Of a DNA stretch of 64,000 bases, positions 63,301 through 64,000 are shown piece after piece. This DNA is from Sulfopaludibacter sp035606355 (GTDB lineage: Bacteria; Acidobacteriota; Terriglobia; Bryobacterales; Bryobacteraceae). The position numbers and the translations under genes were made by a program. The notes below the pieces were generated by a model. That model saw only the letters and a program-made list of their open reading frames with translations. It had not been told where the DNA came from and searched no databases. Each line of letters starts with the position of its first letter. Position 1 is the stretch's first letter. The stretch covers positions 62,001 to 126,000 of the forward strand of contig DATNFO010000005.1 in assembly GCA_035606355.1 (NCBI GenBank). Direction: 5' to 3'.

Positions 63301-63460
63301 TGGCGCACTGGTGCACGTGCAACTCGGCAGAGTGTATGCTTCGTCGGGTGACAAGGCCAAGGCGAAAGCTGCCTATGAAACCTTCTTCGCACTTTGGAAA
63401 GATGCGGACCCCGGCATCCCGATCCTGAAGAATGCTAAGACAGAGTACGCACGCCTGTAA
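60368..63460 (+). CDS. Membrane Ser/Thr protein kinase with N-terminal zinc ribbon and TPR-like C-terminus
   Basis: A 1030-residue protein. A zinc ribbon with C4, C7, C20 and C23 is followed by a Hanks-type kinase (about 58-330): glycine loop PLGEGGMGTVYLAEQ, ATP Lys K88, catalytic VIHRDLKPSN (D181), DFG at 202-204 and TPEYASPEQA. A membrane helix lies at about 380-402. The outer part begins DTIVLADFENKTGEEVFDDT, a fold seen in adenylate-cyclase/TPR kinases, and then helical repeats (about 560-1010) that probably bind ligands or partners. The ECF sigma factor 84 bases downstream suggests a signalling pair, with phosphorylation controlling transcription. Confidence 0.9.
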   Translation: MPNCPQCGEQLGSGDPAGLCPQCLILGAFESSLRADESGTRTIDTAEVAAGDNDFGRYRVLRPLGEGGMGTVYLAEQSEPLRRRVALKVVKVGMDTAQVLARFHNERQALAMMDHPNIAQIFDAGATAKGRPYFVMEYIEGAPITRYCDHERMATRQRLALFLVVCRAVQHAHQKGVIHRDLKPSNVLVTEQDGAPVPKVIDFGIAKATGKWAVDSTLLTQFGQIVGTPEYASPEQADAMTGDINEATDVYSLGVLLYELLIGAVPFDTATLRNAGLAEMLRMIREDEAPSLPRKLTSMGAAASDIAARRQTDPASLRRLVDGDLNSITMKALEKTRERRYASVADVAADIQRQMEDRPVLASPPSRLYRGRKFLRRHRLAAVATAAGVLVLALSGVTAWALSHSASRPKLTEKDTIVLADFENKTGEEVFDDTLRQGLAVELQQSPFLSLIGDQQVQKTLALMGQPKDARLTPDVAREICERTGSSAILSGSISSLGSQYVLGLQAKTCNTGNILDQEQAHAARREDVLDALSRISRNFRTRVGESLATVEQHSKPLWEATTPSLEALKVYTAGHRAALAAGSAMTTGYLRRAVEIDPQFAMAWANLGLEYSSTGESALATEPTRKAWQLRDRVSDWERYFIEVLYHRQVTGDLEKAYQTLELWYQTYPRGGDREPPNPQELLAGLSTRGTGRFDRAIEMAQKTIAGHPDTLIGYGSLAYSYTFLDRFPEAESILQQASGHKWGGNPNLLVFRYKIAVLKGDQDQMDRALAMARGKRGAEHWMAHEQALALARSGRLQDARRSSNRAVDLALQEEAPEEAANYQAARAVWESITGNRVEARKSANAALALSNGREVGYAAGLALAFSGDTSRSEALAGKLEEGFAEDTFVKFTYVPVLRACAALERNKPADSVERLKIALRYEIAANGLNFAHHYLGGLQSAYVRGEAFMAARRYAEAAVEFQKILDHRGIVGLDPIGALVHVQLGRVYASSGDKAKAKAAYETFFALWKDADPGIPILKNAKTEYARL

Positions 63461-63483
63461 GACGCAAGCGTGGTAAATGCGCT

Positions 63484-63514
63484 TGTAACCTTTCGGCTCC
63501 CGATTCCTTATACG
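63484..63514 (+). promoter_or_regulatory. Possible ECF-type promoter before the sigma factor gene
   Basis: TGTAACC at 63484-63490 resembles -35 elements recognised by ECF sigma factors. A CGTGT at 63513-63517 is too far away for a standard spacing, so this call is weak. It would allow the sigma factor to activate itself. A good AAGGAG follows at 63531-63536. Confidence 0.25.
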
Positions 63515-63544
63515 TGTTGGGGAGCGCCGTAAGGAGTTGACGTC

Positions 63545-64000
63545 ATGACGCACGAGCCGGAAAACACCGCAGGCCGGAACACTTTCTATACGCTGGCGGG
63601 ATCATCTGATTTCCCGACCACGCGTTGGACGCTGGTGGTCGCTGCCGCCGACCCGCACCGGAAAGAGGCCCGCTCGGCTTTAGCTTCCCTGTGCGAGAGC
63701 TACTGGTATCCGTTGTACGCGTATGTTCGTCGCCGCGGCCATTTTCCCGACCAGGCGCAGGACCTGACGCAGGAGTTTTTCATGCGCGTGTTGCAAGGTC
63801 GATACCTTGATCGTGCCGACCCGGAGAAGGGACGGTTCCGGGCTTTTATTCTGACGTCGTTGAAGTTCTTTCTGGCCGACCAAGGCGATCGCGAGCGTGC
63901 GGAGAAACGTGGCGGCGGGGCAATCCTGCCGCTTGAGTTCTCGTCCGGCGAGGAACGCTACCAACGCGAGCCCGCGCACGATGAAACGCCCGAACGGATC
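63545..64000 (+). CDS. ECF RNA polymerase sigma factor (3' end cut by window edge)
   Basis: Open from ATG 63545 to the right edge (152 codons visible). AAGGAG lies about 8 bases upstream. FPTTRWTLVVAAADPHRKEA, WYPLYAYVRRRGHFPDQAQDL, LTQEFFMRVLQGRYLDRADP and KGRFRAFILTSLKFFLADQ form sigma region 2 of the group of ECF factors that accompany Ser/Thr kinases in acidobacteria and planctomycetes. Region 4 lies beyond the edge. Its neighbour, the large kinase, is the likely regulator, by phosphorylation rather than a classical anti-sigma factor; this is inference. Confidence 0.88.
   Translation, partial: MTHEPENTAGRNTFYTLAGSSDFPTTRWTLVVAAADPHRKEARSALASLCESYWYPLYAYVRRRGHFPDQAQDLTQEFFMRVLQGRYLDRADPEKGRFRAFILTSLKFFLADQGDRERAEKRGGGAILPLEFSSGEERYQREPAHDETPERI

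Overview
The window looks like chromosome from a high-GC acidobacterium of the Solibacter/Bryobacter type. I infer this from several paralogous families that are typical of that group: two VWFA-related secreted proteins, a beta-propeller protein with the Solibacter C-terminal domain (TIGR03437 type), a TIGR03435-type protein (broken here), a zinc-ribbon Ser/Thr kinase with a TPR-like tail next to an ECF sigma factor, and many small secreted proteins with short signal peptides. Genes lie on both strands in short runs. There is one tRNA (Ser-GGA), no rRNA, no CRISPR array, no complete insertion sequence and no phage genes.

Layout. 0-8.3 kb: edge-truncated flavoprotein reductase, ACT-domain protein, small lipoproteins, a TPP-dependent oxidase/synthase-like enzyme, a three-helix membrane fragment, a secreted GH2 glycosidase and a secreted alpha/beta-hydrolase-like protein. 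8.3-17.6 kb: housekeeping and central carbon genes (yvcK-like, glmU, rpsU, glgC, eno, gpmA) with secreted FG-GAP and VWFA proteins between them. 17.6-30.1 kb: beta-propellers, tRNA-Ser, clpP, an Rrf2 regulator with a palindromic operator, SIMPL and DUF4136 proteins, a PEP-mutase/ICL-family enzyme, a protein with seven GQYPP repeats, a second VWFA protein and a methyltransferase. 30.1-40.3 kb: a long minus-strand run of overlapping or touching genes, read from 40.3 down to 30.8 kb: CgeB-like glycosyltransferase, nucleotidyltransferase, methyltransferase, glycosidase-like TIM barrel, PIG-L deacetylase, GT4 glycosyltransferase, CelD/FemAB-like acyltransferase, a PRTase-like/kinase-like fusion, a small HAD protein, a monooxygenase-fold protein and an iron alcohol dehydrogenase. 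40.4-50.7 kb: histidine phosphatase, L-2-hydroxyglutarate oxidase, an XdhC/MocA/AsmA-like operon, a transporter, a GT39 transferase and cca. 50.8-64 kb: APC permease with a USP-like tail, ligase-associated exonuclease plus ATP-dependent DNA ligase, hpnE, an M15-like peptidase, a beta-lactamase-fold hydrolase, the Ser/Thr kinase, and an ECF sigma factor cut by the right edge.

The most interesting unit is the 30.8-40.3 kb operon. Nearly every junction is an ATGA-type overlap, so the genes are probably co-translated. The enzymes together suggest synthesis and decoration of a glycan or glycoconjugate: sugar activation, two glycosyl transfers, methylation, deacetylation and acylation. Two members look unusual: the glycosidase-like protein appears circularly permuted, and one protein joins a PRTase-like half to a kinase-like half.

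A second theme is a family of modular palindromic repeats (about ten copies, whole or partial) built from three kinds of hairpin. In five places the TAG that opens the repeat is also the stop codon of the adjacent gene. Smaller signs of genome turnover include a chimeric duplication scar at 11.9-12.35 kb, a twice-frameshifted TIGR03435-type gene and a short asparagine-synthetase-like remnant beside one repeat.
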